DNA of 64,000 nt from an uncultured Pseudomonadota bacterium (GCA_945952465.1 CAMFIB010000001.1:124001-188000); one strand, 5' to 3'. Positions 15,508 to 23,957 are shown, counted from the first letter of the stretch. Notes: a model not told the origin generated them from the letters alone. Made by a program: numbers and translations.

Positions 15508-17588
15508 GGGGCCGGATTATCCGCGCCGGCCGCTTCGCTTGCCTCGGTGGGGGTGGTGGGCTCGCTCACATCCACCGCGATCGCGATCGGGCCGGCCACG
15601 GCGCCGTCGTCATCGTCGTCTTCTTCCGCCGAGGCCCCGTGGGGCGGTGCGGCATCGAGCCGCTCGACCACGGTGCCGGCCACGTCGAGCGTGATCTCGT
15701 CGATCTCGCCCAGCCTGACGCGCACCTGGGTGCCGCGCGGCAGGCCCTGGCCACCCAGCACCGGCAGCACCAGCGGCAGCGCGTCGGCGCGGGCCAAGCC
15801 GTCCTTGAACACGGTGGCGGTGAGTTCGGTGATGCCGTGCTGCTGCACGTGGCGCAGCGTCCAGAAGCGCTCCATGCCGGCCTGGAAGCCGTTGTAGGCC
15901 GAGTAGGCGGCGTCGAAGCTCGAAATGATGGAGAACAGCTCGGCGTCTTTTGGCTTGAACGGCGCGGCCAGCGCGGCGGTGCGGCCATGCTGCGCGCACG
16001 CGATGATCTGCCACTGGTTCACCAGATCGGTGTAGCGGCGCAGCGGCGAGGTGCTCCAGGCGTAGGCCTTCACGCCGATGCCGGCATGCGGCTGGGCCTT
16101 GGTGCCCATGCGCACCTTCACGCCGGGCGCCAGGCTGGCCTGGCTGCGGTAGATGCCGGGCACGCCCAGCTCGGCCAGCCACAGGCCCCAGGTGCTGTTG
16201 GCGACGATCATCGCCTCGGCCACGATCAGGTCGAGCGGCGCGCCGCGCTGGCGCACGCTGATCAGCACCTCCTCGGCGCCGGTCGGTTCGTCCTCGGGCT
16301 GCGGCTTCAGGCGGAAGTTGTAGTCGGGCCGGTTGAAGGTCTCGGGCTTGCCGCGCACCTCCTCGCGCCCGGCTTTCAGGTGGCGCGCCAGGCGGTACAG
16401 AAAGGCCAGCCTGGCGTGGGCCTCCGGCAGGGCGCCGAGGCCGGGGGCGGTGGTGTCGGCCGGCGCGGGCTGGGACAGCCAGTCTTCGGTGACCACCCCG
16501 TCGAGCTGGTCGTGGCGCAGGTTGACGGTGATCGGCACCCGCTCCAGCCGGGTCTCGGTGGCGCTCACGGCCAGGGTGGCTTCGTCCAGCGTCAGGTACA
16601 GCGAGACGGCGGGGCAGTCGCGGCCCTGTTCCAGCGTGTAGTGCTGCACCACGGCATCGGGCAGCATGGTCAGCTTGTGGCCGGGCATGTAGACGGTGGA
16701 CAGCCGGGTGCGCGCCACCGCGTCGATGGCGCCGCCGGGCGCCACGGCGAGGCCGGGTGCCGCGATGTGGATGCCCAGCGTGACGGTGCCGGTGCCCAGG
16801 CCGTGCACCGACAGCGCGTCGTCGATCTCGGTCGTCATCGAGTCGTCGATGGAGAAGGCCAGCACGCCCTCGGCCAGCGGCAGTTCGGTGGTGATCTCGG
16901 GCGCCTGCAGCGGCGGGAAGGCCGTGCCCTTGGGGAACTGGTCGAACAGGAAACGCCGCCAGTGGAACTGGTAGGCCGAGTCGATCGCGCCGGCGCGCTG
17001 CAGCAGGTCGAGCGGGGCGGTCTGCGTGGCGCGGGAGGCGTCGACCACCGCCTTGTATTCGGCGGCGTTCTTGTCGGGCCGGAACAGGATGCGGTAGAGC
17101 TGCTCGCGGATGGGCGCGGGGCAACTGCCGGCGGCCAGCTCGGCCGACCAGCCGTCGATCTGCGCCTGCACCTGCTTCTTCTTCTCGATGGCGGCCAGCG
17201 CCTGCTGCACGATCTCTGCCGTCGCCTTGCGGAAACGGCCCTTGCCGGCGCGGCGGAAGTAGTGCGGCGCCTCGTGCAGCCGCAGCAGCGCGGCGACCTG
17301 GTGGGCGGTGCTGGCGGTGGGGCTGAAGTAGTCGCGGGCCAGGTCGGCGAAGGCGAAGTCGTCGTCGGCGGCGAATTCCCAGGCGAGGTCGAGGTCGATC
17401 TCGCCGCTCAACTGGCGCGCCTCGGCGAGCAGCTCGGCCGGCGCCGGCTTCTCGAAACGCAGCAGGATGTTGGCGGCCTTGACCTTGACGCGCTTGCCGG
17501 AATCCAGCTCGACCTGGGCCGAGGCTTCCGCTTCCGACAGCACGCGGCCGGCGAGAAATTTGCCGGCTTCATCGAACAGAACGAACAT
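15504..17588 (-). CDS. RNB-domain exoribonuclease (RNase II/R family)
   Basis: A 694-residue 3'-5' exoribonuclease of the RNB family. The catalytic block FSIDDSMTTEIDDALSVH near residues 242-260 carries the conserved aspartates that bind magnesium; GIHIAAP follows near 270. The C-terminal part has RYTDLVNQWQI near 520 and an S1-like segment (RVRLGEIDEITLDVAG near 622), followed by an acidic tail. It lacks the long basic ends of RNase R, so it is closer to RNase II-like enzymes of Burkholderiales. The ATG at 17588 has a GACAAT box 6 bases upstream and no ribosome binding site. Confidence 0.92.
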   Translation of the reverse strand: MFVLFDEAGKFLAGRVLSEAEASAQVELDSGKRVKVKAANILLRFEKPAPAELLAEARQLSGEIDLDLAWEFAADDDFAFADLARDYFSPTASTAHQVAALLRLHEAPHYFRRAGKGRFRKATAEIVQQALAAIEKKKQVQAQIDGWSAELAAGSCPAPIREQLYRILFRPDKNAAEYKAVVDASRATQTAPLDLLQRAGAIDSAYQFHWRRFLFDQFPKGTAFPPLQAPEITTELPLAEGVLAFSIDDSMTTEIDDALSVHGLGTGTVTLGIHIAAPGLAVAPGGAIDAVARTRLSTVYMPGHKLTMLPDAVVQHYTLEQGRDCPAVSLYLTLDEATLAVSATETRLERVPITVNLRHDQLDGVVTEDWLSQPAPADTTAPGLGALPEAHARLAFLYRLARHLKAGREEVRGKPETFNRPDYNFRLKPQPEDEPTGAEEVLISVRQRGAPLDLIVAEAMIVANSTWGLWLAELGVPGIYRSQASLAPGVKVRMGTKAQPHAGIGVKAYAWSTSPLRRYTDLVNQWQIIACAQHGRTAALAAPFKPKDAELFSIISSFDAAYSAYNGFQAGMERFWTLRHVQQHGITELTATVFKDGLARADALPLVLPVLGGQGLPRGTQVRVRLGEIDEITLDVAGTVVERLDAAPPHGASAEEDDDDDGAVAGPIAIAVDVSEPTTPTEASEAAGADNPAP

Positions 17589-17594
17589 CGCCGC

Positions 17595-17600
17595 ATTGTC
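17595..17600 (-). promoter_or_regulatory. -10 box before the RNB exoribonuclease
   Basis: On the minus strand GACAAT is separated from the start codon at 17588 by 6 bases (GCGGCG). Same arrangement as at lpxC and mpl. Confidence 0.4.
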
Positions 17601-17627
17601 CCATGCGGGCTGCCGCCTGCCGGCCGC

Positions 17628-18218
17628 TCAGGCCAGCGCCAGGAAGTCGAAGACGGCGTCGATGTGGTCGTCGAAATCGCTCAGGGCGTGGTCGCCGCCT
17701 TCGACCAGCCGGGTCGGGCTGCCGGGGTAGCGGGCGGTCATTTCGCGCCAGTCGAGCAGTTCGTCGCCTTTTTCGATGACAGCCATCAGCCGGCCGGGGT
17801 CGGGCAGGGCGCCGGTTTCCAGCGCCCGCAGCTCGTCGATGTACGCGGCGCGGAAGAAAAAGCGGTCCTCCGGGCTGTGCCAGCTGCTTTGCTCGCCGAT
17901 GTAGCGGGCGAGGTCGCGTGCCGGAAAGACGGCCGGGTTCAGCACCACCGCCCGGCAGCCGGTGCGGGCGGCCAGCCAAGTCGCGTAGAAGCCGCCGAGC
18001 GAGGAGCCGACCACCGCCATGCGGCCGGTGGGCCAGCCGGCGACCGAGCGCTCGATCAGCGCCGCCGCCTCGCGCGGCGACGGCGGCAGTTGCGGGCAGC
18101 ACCAGGTGACGCCGGGGTGTCTCAGCGCCACCCGCGCCCCGACCTGCTGCGCCTTGGCGGAACGCGGGGACGACCGGAAGCCGTGCAGGTAAAGGAGATG
18201 CGTTGTTGTAACAGCCAT
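17628..18218 (-). CDS. YqiA-like alpha/beta-hydrolase esterase
   Basis: A 196-residue protein of the YqiA/UPF0227 esterase type. It starts MAVTTTHLLYLHGFRSSPRS; the oxyanion-hole HGF is near residues 11-13, the nucleophile elbow VVGSSLGGFYA near 69-79 (Ser in GSSLGG), and the C-terminal catalytic histidine in EGGDHALSDF. Family members cleave short-chain esters and have no known physiological substrate. It is divergent from rodA. Confidence 0.88.
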   Translation of the reverse strand: MAVTTTHLLYLHGFRSSPRSAKAQQVGARVALRHPGVTWCCPQLPPSPREAAALIERSVAGWPTGRMAVVGSSLGGFYATWLAARTGCRAVVLNPAVFPARDLARYIGEQSSWHSPEDRFFFRAAYIDELRALETGALPDPGRLMAVIEKGDELLDWREMTARYPGSPTRLVEGGDHALSDFDDHIDAVFDFLALA

Positions 18219-18261
18219 GCGCTTTGGGGACTCTGGCCGATGATAGGCCGCCACGGCGCGG

Positions 18262-18267
18262 GATAAT
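18262..18267 (+). promoter_or_regulatory. -10 box before rodA
   Basis: GATAAT ends 8 bases before the rodA ATG. No ribosome binding site is visible in the intervening GGCGCCCC. Confidence 0.45.
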
Positions 18268-18275
18268 GGCGCCCC

Positions 18276-19430
18276 ATGTCTGCCGTGTTCGACAAGCCGC
18301 CGCTGTGGCGGCGCGCCAAGCCCCTGTTCACCGGCTTCGACGTGCCGCTCGCCATCGCCGTGCTGCTGCTGGCCGCCGCCGGCCTGCTGACCATGTATTC
18401 GTCGGGCTACGACCACGGCAGCCGCTTCATCGACCACGGCCGCAACATGCTGATCGCGGCCACCATCATGTTCATCGTGGCGCAGGTGCCGCCGCAGCGG
18501 CTGGCGCAGTTCGCGGTGCCGCTCTACACCATTGGCGTGGCGCTGCTCATCGCGGTGGCCATCTTCGGCATCACGAAAAAGGGCGCGCGGCGCTGGCTGA
18601 ACATCGGCATCGTCATCCAGCCCAGTGAAATTCTCAAGATCGCCATGCCGCTGATGCTGGCCTGGTGGTTCCAGCGGCGCGAGGGCCAGTTGCGCTCGCT
18701 CGATTTTTCAATGGCCAGCGTGCTGCTGCTGGTGCCGATTGCGCTCATCATGAAGCAGCCCGACCTCGGCACCTCGCTGCTGGTGCTGGCGGCCGGCCTG
18801 TCGGTCATCTTCTTCGCGGGGCTGAGCTGGAAGCTCATTCTGCCGCCCGTCATTCTGGGGCTGACCGGCATCGCGCTGCTGGTGGTGTTCGAGCCGACCC
18901 TGTGCGCCGACGGCATGCGATGGCCGGTGCTGCACGACTACCAGCAGCAACGCATCTGCACCCTGCTCGACCCCACCCGCGACCCGCTGGGCAAGGGCTT
19001 CCACATCATCCAGGGCATGATCGCCATCGGCTCCGGCGGCGTCACCGGCAAAGGTTTCATGCAGGGCACGCAGACCCACCTGGAGTTCATTCCCGAGCGC
19101 ACCACCGACTTCATCTTCGCCGCCTATTCCGAAGAGTTCGGGCTGGCCGGCAACCTGTTGCTGCTGCTGGGCTTCACCTTCCTCATCCTGCGCGGCCTGG
19201 TGATCGCGATGGACGCGCCCACGCTCTTCTCCCGGCTGCTGGCCGGCAGCGTGACGATGATTTTCTTCACCTACGCCTTCGTGAACATGGGCATGGTCAG
19301 CGGCATCCTGCCGGTGGTGGGCGTGCCGCTGCCCTTCATCAGCTACGGCGGCACCGCCATGGTGACGCTGGGCATGGCGATCGGCATCCTCATGTCCATC
19401 TCCAAATCCCGGCAGCTGCTGCAATCCTGA
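18276..19430 (+). CDS. rodA: Rod shape-determining peptidoglycan polymerase RodA
   Basis: RodA is the SEDS-family glycosyltransferase of the elongasome, acting with PBP2 (MrdA). The protein has 384 residues and about ten transmembrane helices. Family landmarks are KKGARRWLNIG near residues 95-105, KQPDLGTSLLV near 160, the catalytic-region FIPERTTDFIFAAYSEEFG near 274-292, and GVPLPFISYGGTAMV near 346-360. It stands alone here, without mreBCD or mrdA next to it. Confidence 0.97.
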   Translation: MSAVFDKPPLWRRAKPLFTGFDVPLAIAVLLLAAAGLLTMYSSGYDHGSRFIDHGRNMLIAATIMFIVAQVPPQRLAQFAVPLYTIGVALLIAVAIFGITKKGARRWLNIGIVIQPSEILKIAMPLMLAWWFQRREGQLRSLDFSMASVLLLVPIALIMKQPDLGTSLLVLAAGLSVIFFAGLSWKLILPPVILGLTGIALLVVFEPTLCADGMRWPVLHDYQQQRICTLLDPTRDPLGKGFHIIQGMIAIGSGGVTGKGFMQGTQTHLEFIPERTTDFIFAAYSEEFGLAGNLLLLLGFTFLILRGLVIAMDAPTLFSRLLAGSVTMIFFTYAFVNMGMVSGILPVVGVPLPFISYGGTAMVTLGMAIGILMSISKSRQLLQS

Positions 19431-19442
19431 CTTCTTCGGGTG

Positions 19443-19503
19443 TTTTTGGCCTCTTGTCAGCGCCACCATTGGATTTGTAGCTATTGATTTAATAGCATTC
19501 GAT
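19443..19503 (-). repeat. Dispersed repeat family 1, copy B
   Basis: Its reverse complement contains GAATGCTATTAAATCAATAG followed by GGCGCTGACAAGAGGCCAAA, aligning with copy A (11378-11436) at both ends. It lies in the rodA-tldD gap. Confidence 0.75.
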
Positions 19504-19538
19504 AAGCCCGCGCGACGCCGGCAGGCGGGCCCGCTGCC

Positions 19539-19544
19539 TACAAT
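19539..19544 (+). promoter_or_regulatory. -10 box before tldD
   Basis: TACAAT is 7 bases before the tldD ATG (CGGGCCC between). No ribosome binding site is seen. Confidence 0.5.
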
Positions 19545-19551
19545 CGGGCCC

Positions 19552-21057
19552 ATGACCTCATCTGCCGCCCTGTTGTCGTCCACCCTGGCTCCCCAAAGCG
19601 CCGCCACCGAAGAGCGCCTGGCGGTGGCCACCGCCTTGCTGCTGGAGCCTTTCGGCCTGGACCGCAGCCACCTGGCCAAGGCGCTGGCCGAAATCAAGAC
19701 CCACCGCATCGACGACGCCGACCTCTACTTCCAGTACACCCGCAGCGAGGGCTGGAGCCTGGAAGAAGGCATCGTGAAAACCGGCAGCTTCAGCATCGAC
19801 CAGGGCGTCGGCGTGCGCGCGGTCAGCGGCGAGAAGACCGCGTTCGCGTACTCAGACGACATCTCCGAAGCCTCGCTGCTCGACGCCGCCCGCACGGTGC
19901 GCACCATTGGCGCGGCCGCTGGCGGCCAGGCCCGCGTGAAAGTGGGCGGCCCGGCGGCCAAGCTGGCGCGCAGCCGCTCGCTGTACGGCGGCGTGGACCC
20001 GATCGCCTCTCTGGACAGCACCGAGAAGGTCAGGCTGCTGGAAAAGGTGGAGCAACTCGCTCGCGCCAAAGACCCGCGCGTGGTGCAGGTGATGGCCGGC
20101 CTGGCCGGTGAATACGACGTGGTGATGGTCGCCCGCGCCGACGGCACGCTGGCCGCCGACGTGCGGCCGCTGGTGCGCCTGAGCGTGACCGTCATCGCCG
20201 AGTCCAACGGCCGGCGCGAGGTGGGCTCTTCCGGCGGCGGCGGCCGTTTCGGGCTGGCCTATTTCGACGACGCCCACATCGAGACCTACGTGAACGACGC
20301 CGTGAAGGCCGCGCTGACCAACCTCGAGTCGCGCCCGGCCCCGGCTGGCGAAATGACGGTGGTGCTCGGCCCCGGCTGGCCCGGCATCCTGCTGCACGAG
20401 GCCATCGGCCACGGCCTGGAAGGCGACTTCAACCGCAAGGGCTCCAGCGCCTTCAGCGGCCGCATCGGCCAGCGGGTGGCGGCCAAGGGCGTGACGGTGC
20501 TGGACGACGGCACCATCGCCGACCGCCGCGGCTCGCTCAACGTGGACGACGAGGGCAACACCAGCCAGCGCAACGTGCTGATCGAAGACGGCATCCTGAA
20601 GGGCTACATCCAGGACAGCCTGAATGCGCGGCTGATGAAGGTCAAGCCCACCGGCAACGGCCGGCGCGAGAGCTACGCCCACATCCCCATGCCGCGCATG
20701 ACCAACACCTACATGCTGGGCGGCAAGCACAACCCGGAAGAGATCGTCGCCAGCATCAAGAAGGGGCTGTACGCCACCAACTTCGGCGGCGGCCAGGTCG
20801 ACATCACCAGCGGCAAATTCGTGTTCTCGGCAAGCGAAGCCTTCTGGGTCGAGAACGGCAAGATTCTCTACCCGGTGAAGGGCGCGACCATCATCGGCAA
20901 CGGGCCCGAGTCGCTGAAGAAGGTCAGCATGATCGGGGACGACATGGCGCTGGATTCTGGTGTGGGCACCTGCGGCAAGGAAGGCCAGAGCGTGCCGGTG
21001 GGCGTGGGCCAGCCCACGCTGCGCATCGATGGCCTGACGGTCGGCGGCACGGCCTGA
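19552..21057 (+). CDS. tldD: TldD metalloprotease
   Basis: TldD forms a heterodimeric zinc protease with TldE/PmbA, degrading unfolded or modified peptides. The protein has 501 residues. The zinc motif HEAIGHGLEGD near residues 282-292 (HExxxH) is intact, and the C-terminal cysteine ligand region appears in DSGVGTCGKEGQSVPVG near 466-482. The partner tldE/pmbA is not in this window. It is preceded by a family-1 repeat and a -10 box, and followed by the aroG leader. Confidence 0.96.
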   Translation: MTSSAALLSSTLAPQSAATEERLAVATALLLEPFGLDRSHLAKALAEIKTHRIDDADLYFQYTRSEGWSLEEGIVKTGSFSIDQGVGVRAVSGEKTAFAYSDDISEASLLDAARTVRTIGAAAGGQARVKVGGPAAKLARSRSLYGGVDPIASLDSTEKVRLLEKVEQLARAKDPRVVQVMAGLAGEYDVVMVARADGTLAADVRPLVRLSVTVIAESNGRREVGSSGGGGRFGLAYFDDAHIETYVNDAVKAALTNLESRPAPAGEMTVVLGPGWPGILLHEAIGHGLEGDFNRKGSSAFSGRIGQRVAAKGVTVLDDGTIADRRGSLNVDDEGNTSQRNVLIEDGILKGYIQDSLNARLMKVKPTGNGRRESYAHIPMPRMTNTYMLGGKHNPEEIVASIKKGLYATNFGGGQVDITSGKFVFSASEAFWVENGKILYPVKGATIIGNGPESLKKVSMIGDDMALDSGVGTCGKEGQSVPVGVGQPTLRIDGLTVGGTA

Positions 21058-21081
21058 CCGGCCTTGCCGCGTTGCCTGTGC

Positions 21082-21087
21082 TACAGT
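21082..21087 (+). promoter_or_regulatory. Candidate -10 box of the aroG leader transcript
   Basis: TACAGT is followed after 8 bases by the ATG of the leader peptide. The -35 region is not obvious. If used, the leader peptide would be translated from a nearly leaderless mRNA. Confidence 0.45.
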
Positions 21088-21095
21088 TGCTGTCC

Positions 21096-21164
21096 ATGAC
21101 GCGCCTCGGCTACCACTTTTACTTTACGTTCCCGGTCCCCGGCGGACGAGAGGTGCACGCGTAA
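21096..21164 (+). CDS. Candidate Tyr/Phe-rich leader peptide of aroG
   Basis: A 22-codon open reading frame with an aromatic run at codons 6-12 (YHFYFTF: two Tyr, three Phe, one His). It ends at TAA 21162-21164, 19 bases before the terminator stem. Such runs are the hallmark of ribosome-mediated attenuation, as in the E. coli pheA leader. Here the gene downstream, DAHP synthase, starts aromatic amino acid synthesis, so a stalled ribosome would report Phe/Tyr shortage. It lacks a clear ribosome binding site. Direct translation has not been shown. Confidence 0.75.
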   Translation: MTRLGYHFYFTFPVPGGREVHA

Positions 21165-21216
21165 AACGCACAGATTCTCGACAAAACCGCCGGCCCTCAA
21201 GCCCGGCGGTTTTTTT
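21137..21216 (+). promoter_or_regulatory. Candidate transcription attenuator of aroG
   Basis: The terminator is an 11-bp stem (21183-21193 with 21203-21213; AAAACCGCCGG and its complement), a 9-base loop and an uninterrupted T-tract to 21216. A competing antiterminator can form because leader bases 21139-21145 (CCGGCGG) are identical to the terminator's 3' arm and can pair with its 5' arm at 21187-21193. The antiterminator strand lies inside the leader peptide gene just after the Tyr/Phe codons: a ribosome stalled on them leaves it free, while one that reads to the stop covers it. Confidence 0.75.
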
Positions 21217-21264
21217 ATGTCCCGAACGATTTCGATTCACTGATTTTTTGGAGGAGCAGCCGCG

Positions 21265-22383
21265 ATGAACAAAGCCAACGTACCCAGCAGCGACGCCTGG
21301 TATGCGACGGTCGACAAGACCAGCCAGACCGACGACGAACGCATCCAGGACATCAACGTGCTGCCCCCTCCGGAACATTTGATCCGCTTCTTCCCCATCC
21401 GCAACACCGCGGCCGAGGCGCTGATCACCAACACCCGCAAGACCATCCACAACATCATCGCCGGCCAGGACGACCGGCTGCTGGTGATCATCGGGCCCTG
21501 CTCCATCCACGACACCAAGGCCGCGATGGAATACGCCGCCCGGCTGAAGGCGCAGCGCGACAAGTACGCCGACACGCTGGAGATCGTGATGCGCGTCTAC
21601 TTCGAGAAGCCGCGCACCACGGTGGGCTGGAAGGGCCTCATCAACGATCCCTACCTCGACGAGAGCTTCCGCATCGACGAAGGCCTGCGCATCGCACGCC
21701 AGCTGCTGATCGAGATCAACAAGCTGGGCCTGCCGGCCGGCAGCGAGTTCTTGGACGTGATTTCACCGCAATACATCGGTGACTTGATCGCCTGGGGCGC
21801 CATTGGCGCGCGCACCACCGAAAGCCAGATCCACCGCGAGCTGGCTTCCGGCCTGAGCGCGCCGATCGGCTTCAAGAACGGCACCGACGGCAACATCCGC
21901 ATCGCCACCGACGCGATCCAGTCGGCCAGCCGTCCGCACCACTTCCTGTCGGTGCACAAGAACGGCCAGGTCGCGATCGTGCAGACCCGCGGCAACCAGG
22001 ACTGCCACGTCATCCTGCGCGGCGGCAAGGCGCCGAATTACGACGCCGCCAGTGTGGCCGCCGCCTGCAAGGACCTGGAAGCGGCCCGCCTGCCGGCCAC
22101 GCTGATGGTCGACTTCAGCCACGCCAACAGCTCCAAGCAGCACGAGAAGCAGAAGGACGTGGCCAAGGACATCGCCGCGCAGATCGCCGGCGGTTCGCGC
22201 AGCGTGTTCGGCGTGATGGTGGAAAGCCACCTGAACGGCGGCGCGCAGAAGTTCACCCCCGGCAAGGACGACGCCAGCAAGCTCGCCTACGGCCAGAGCA
22301 TCACCGACGCCTGCCTGGCGTGGGACGACTCCACCGAGGTGCTGGAAACGCTGTCGCAGGCCGTCAAGCAGCGCCGCGGCTGA
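21265..22383 (+). CDS. aroG: 3-deoxy-7-phosphoheptulonate (DAHP) synthase, class I
   Basis: DAHP synthase condenses phosphoenolpyruvate and erythrose 4-phosphate, the first step of the shikimate pathway. The protein has 372 residues and matches the E. coli AroF/G/H type. Landmarks: IIGPCSIHD near residues 74-82 (metal-ligand Cys), RVYFEKPRTTVGWKG near 111-125, GARTTESQIHRE near 181-192, GFKNGTDG near 202-209, and VDFSHANSSKQ near 284-294. GGAGGAG 8 bases upstream of the ATG is a strong ribosome binding site. The stop codon abuts the mpl stop codon on the other strand. Which amino acid inhibits it cannot be read with certainty. Confidence 0.97.
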   Translation: MNKANVPSSDAWYATVDKTSQTDDERIQDINVLPPPEHLIRFFPIRNTAAEALITNTRKTIHNIIAGQDDRLLVIIGPCSIHDTKAAMEYAARLKAQRDKYADTLEIVMRVYFEKPRTTVGWKGLINDPYLDESFRIDEGLRIARQLLIEINKLGLPAGSEFLDVISPQYIGDLIAWGAIGARTTESQIHRELASGLSAPIGFKNGTDGNIRIATDAIQSASRPHHFLSVHKNGQVAIVQTRGNQDCHVILRGGKAPNYDAASVAAACKDLEAARLPATLMVDFSHANSSKQHEKQKDVAKDIAAQIAGGSRSVFGVMVESHLNGGAQKFTPGKDDASKLAYGQSITDACLAWDDSTEVLETLSQAVKQRRG

Positions 22384-23838
22384 TCACGCGCCCCGTTGCA
22401 GGGCAGCGAGCAGCTTCGTGTGGATGCCACCGAAGCTGCCGTTGCTCATGCACAGCACATGGTCGCCCGGCCGCAGCACCGGCAGCAACTGCGTGAGCAG
22501 GTCGTCGATGCTGTCGCCCACTTGCGCCTTGCCGCCCAGCGGCGCCAGCGCGCTGCGCACGTCCCAGTCCAGTCCGCCGGCGTGGCAGAACGACAGGTCG
22601 GCGTCTTTCAAACTGGCCGGCAACTGCGCGGCCATGGTGCCCAGCTTCATCGTGTTCGAGCGCGGCTCGAACACCGCGACGATGCGCTGATGCGGCCCGA
22701 CGCGACGGCGCAGGCCGTCGAGCGTGGTCGCGATGGCGGTCGGGTGGTGGGCGAAGTCGTCGTACACCGTCACGCCGCCCGCCGTGCCCCGCACCTCCAG
22801 CCGGCGCCGCACGTTGCGGAAGCTGCCCAGCGCCTCAGCGGCCTGCCGCGGCGCCACACCCACATGCGCCGCAGCGGCAATGGCCGCCAGCGCGTTCATC
22901 TGGTTGTGCACGCCCGCGAGGTCCCAGCGCACCTCGGCCACTTTTTGCCCTTGGCGCAGGACGGCGAAGGCCTCCGGCGGTCCGTCAGCCCTCCATTCGC
23001 CGCCAACCCCGAAGGCGGTGCGGCCGCTCCAGCACCCTTGCGCCAGCACCCGCTCCAGCGCGGGCTGCTCGGCGTTGGCCACCACCAGGCCACTGGCCGG
23101 CACGGTGCGCACGAGGTGGTGAAACTGCCGCTCGATCGCCGCCAGATCGTCGAAGATGTCGGCGTGGTCGAATTCCAGGTTGTTCAGCACCGCCGTGCGT
23201 GGCCGGTAGTGGACGAACTTGCTGCGTTTGTCGAAGAAGGCGGTGTCGTATTCGTCCGCCTCGATCACGAATGTTGCCCCCACGCTCCCCACTGCGTGCG
23301 GTTCGCTGCCCCCCGAGGGGGCTGTTCCGCCTTGGGAGCGGCCCGACGGCGGAACGCTGCCGCCACCCAGCCGGGCCGAAACGCCGAAGTTCAGCGGCAC
23401 GCCGCCCACCAGAAAGCCGGGCTGCAACCCGGCCTGTTCCAGCACCCAGGCCAGCATCGCTGTGGTGGTCGTCTTGCCGTGGGTGCCGGCCACCGCCAGC
23501 ACGTGGCGGCCTTGCAGCAGGTTCTCGGCCAGCCATTGCGGGCCGCTGGTGTAGGGCAACCCCGCGTCCAGCACGGCTTCCATCAAAGGGTATTTCGGCG
23601 TGCCATCGGCCAGCCGGGCCCGGCTGACGACGTTGCCGACGACGAACACGTCGGGCTTCAGCGCGAGCTGGTCGGCGCCGTAGCCTTCGATCAGTTCGAT
23701 GCCGAGCGCGCGCAACTGGTCGCTCATCGGCGGATAGACGCCGGTGTCGCAGCCGGTCACCCGGTGGCCGGCTTCAACGGCCAGCGCGGCCAGCCCGCCC
23801 ATGAAGGTGCCGCAGATGCCGAGAATGTGGAGATGCAT
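22384..23838 (-). CDS. mpl: UDP-MurNAc tripeptide ligase Mpl with a repeat-derived insertion
   Basis: Mpl attaches recycled murein tripeptide to UDP-MurNAc. The protein starts MHLHILGICGTFMGGLA and has the ATP loop AGTHGKTTTTAM near residues 118-129, VIEADEYDTAFFDKRSKF near 191-208, and NNLEFDHADIFDD near 219. Between the LG pair (157-158) and FVIEADEYD (from 190) there are 31 residues, whereas E. coli Mpl has about 4 by my recollection. The extra stretch is rich in Gly, Ser and Pro and is encoded by a family-2 dispersed repeat (23272-23364), in frame and without a stop. The rest of the ligase is intact, so it may still work. It is the divergent neighbour of a conserved hypothetical gene. Confidence 0.95.
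   Translation of the reverse strand: MHLHILGICGTFMGGLAALAVEAGHRVTGCDTGVYPPMSDQLRALGIELIEGYGADQLALKPDVFVVGNVVSRARLADGTPKYPLMEAVLDAGLPYTSGPQWLAENLLQGRHVLAVAGTHGKTTTTAMLAWVLEQAGLQPGFLVGGVPLNFGVSARLGGGSVPPSGRSQGGTAPSGGSEPHAVGSVGATFVIEADEYDTAFFDKRSKFVHYRPRTAVLNNLEFDHADIFDDLAAIERQFHHLVRTVPASGLVVANAEQPALERVLAQGCWSGRTAFGVGGEWRADGPPEAFAVLRQGQKVAEVRWDLAGVHNQMNALAAIAAAAHVGVAPRQAAEALGSFRNVRRRLEVRGTAGGVTVYDDFAHHPTAIATTLDGLRRRVGPHQRIVAVFEPRSNTMKLGTMAAQLPASLKDADLSFCHAGGLDWDVRSALAPLGGKAQVGDSIDDLLTQLLPVLRPGDHVLCMSNGSFGGIHTKLLAALQRGA
23272..23364 (+). repeat. Dispersed repeat family 2, copy inside mpl
   Basis: This segment shares the core CCCCCCGAGGG and CGCCTTGGGAGCGGCC with copies at 27201-27277 and 63465-63548, in the same order and spacing. 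Here it is translated as part of Mpl on the opposite strand. Confidence 0.8.
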
Positions 23839-23844
23839 TCGCCG

Positions 23845-23850
23845 ATTCTA
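23845..23850 (-). promoter_or_regulatory. -10 box before mpl
   Basis: On the minus strand TAGAAT lies 6 bases before the mpl ATG at 23838 (CGGCGA between). Confidence 0.4.
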
Positions 23851-23896
23851 GGGCCTTTCACAAGCATTTCAGGCCGCAAGTCAGCGTGGAATGGCG

Positions 23897-23930
23897 CTTT
23901 GTAGCTATCAAATCAGGAGCTAACCACGCG
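23897..23930 (+). repeat. Dispersed repeat family 1, copy C (partial)
   Basis: GTAGCTATCAAATCAGGAGC closely matches the left block of copy A, but the GGCGCTGAC block is missing downstream. It lies in the mpl/hypothetical divergent gap. Confidence 0.6.
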
Positions 23931-23943
23931 CCGTGCGGTGGTG

Positions 23944-23949
23944 CACAAT
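23944..23949 (+). promoter_or_regulatory. -10 box before the 23958 gene
   Basis: CACAAT is 8 bases before the ATG at 23958, with GC-rich sequence and no ribosome binding site between. Confidence 0.35.
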
Positions 23950-23957
23950 CGCGGCCG

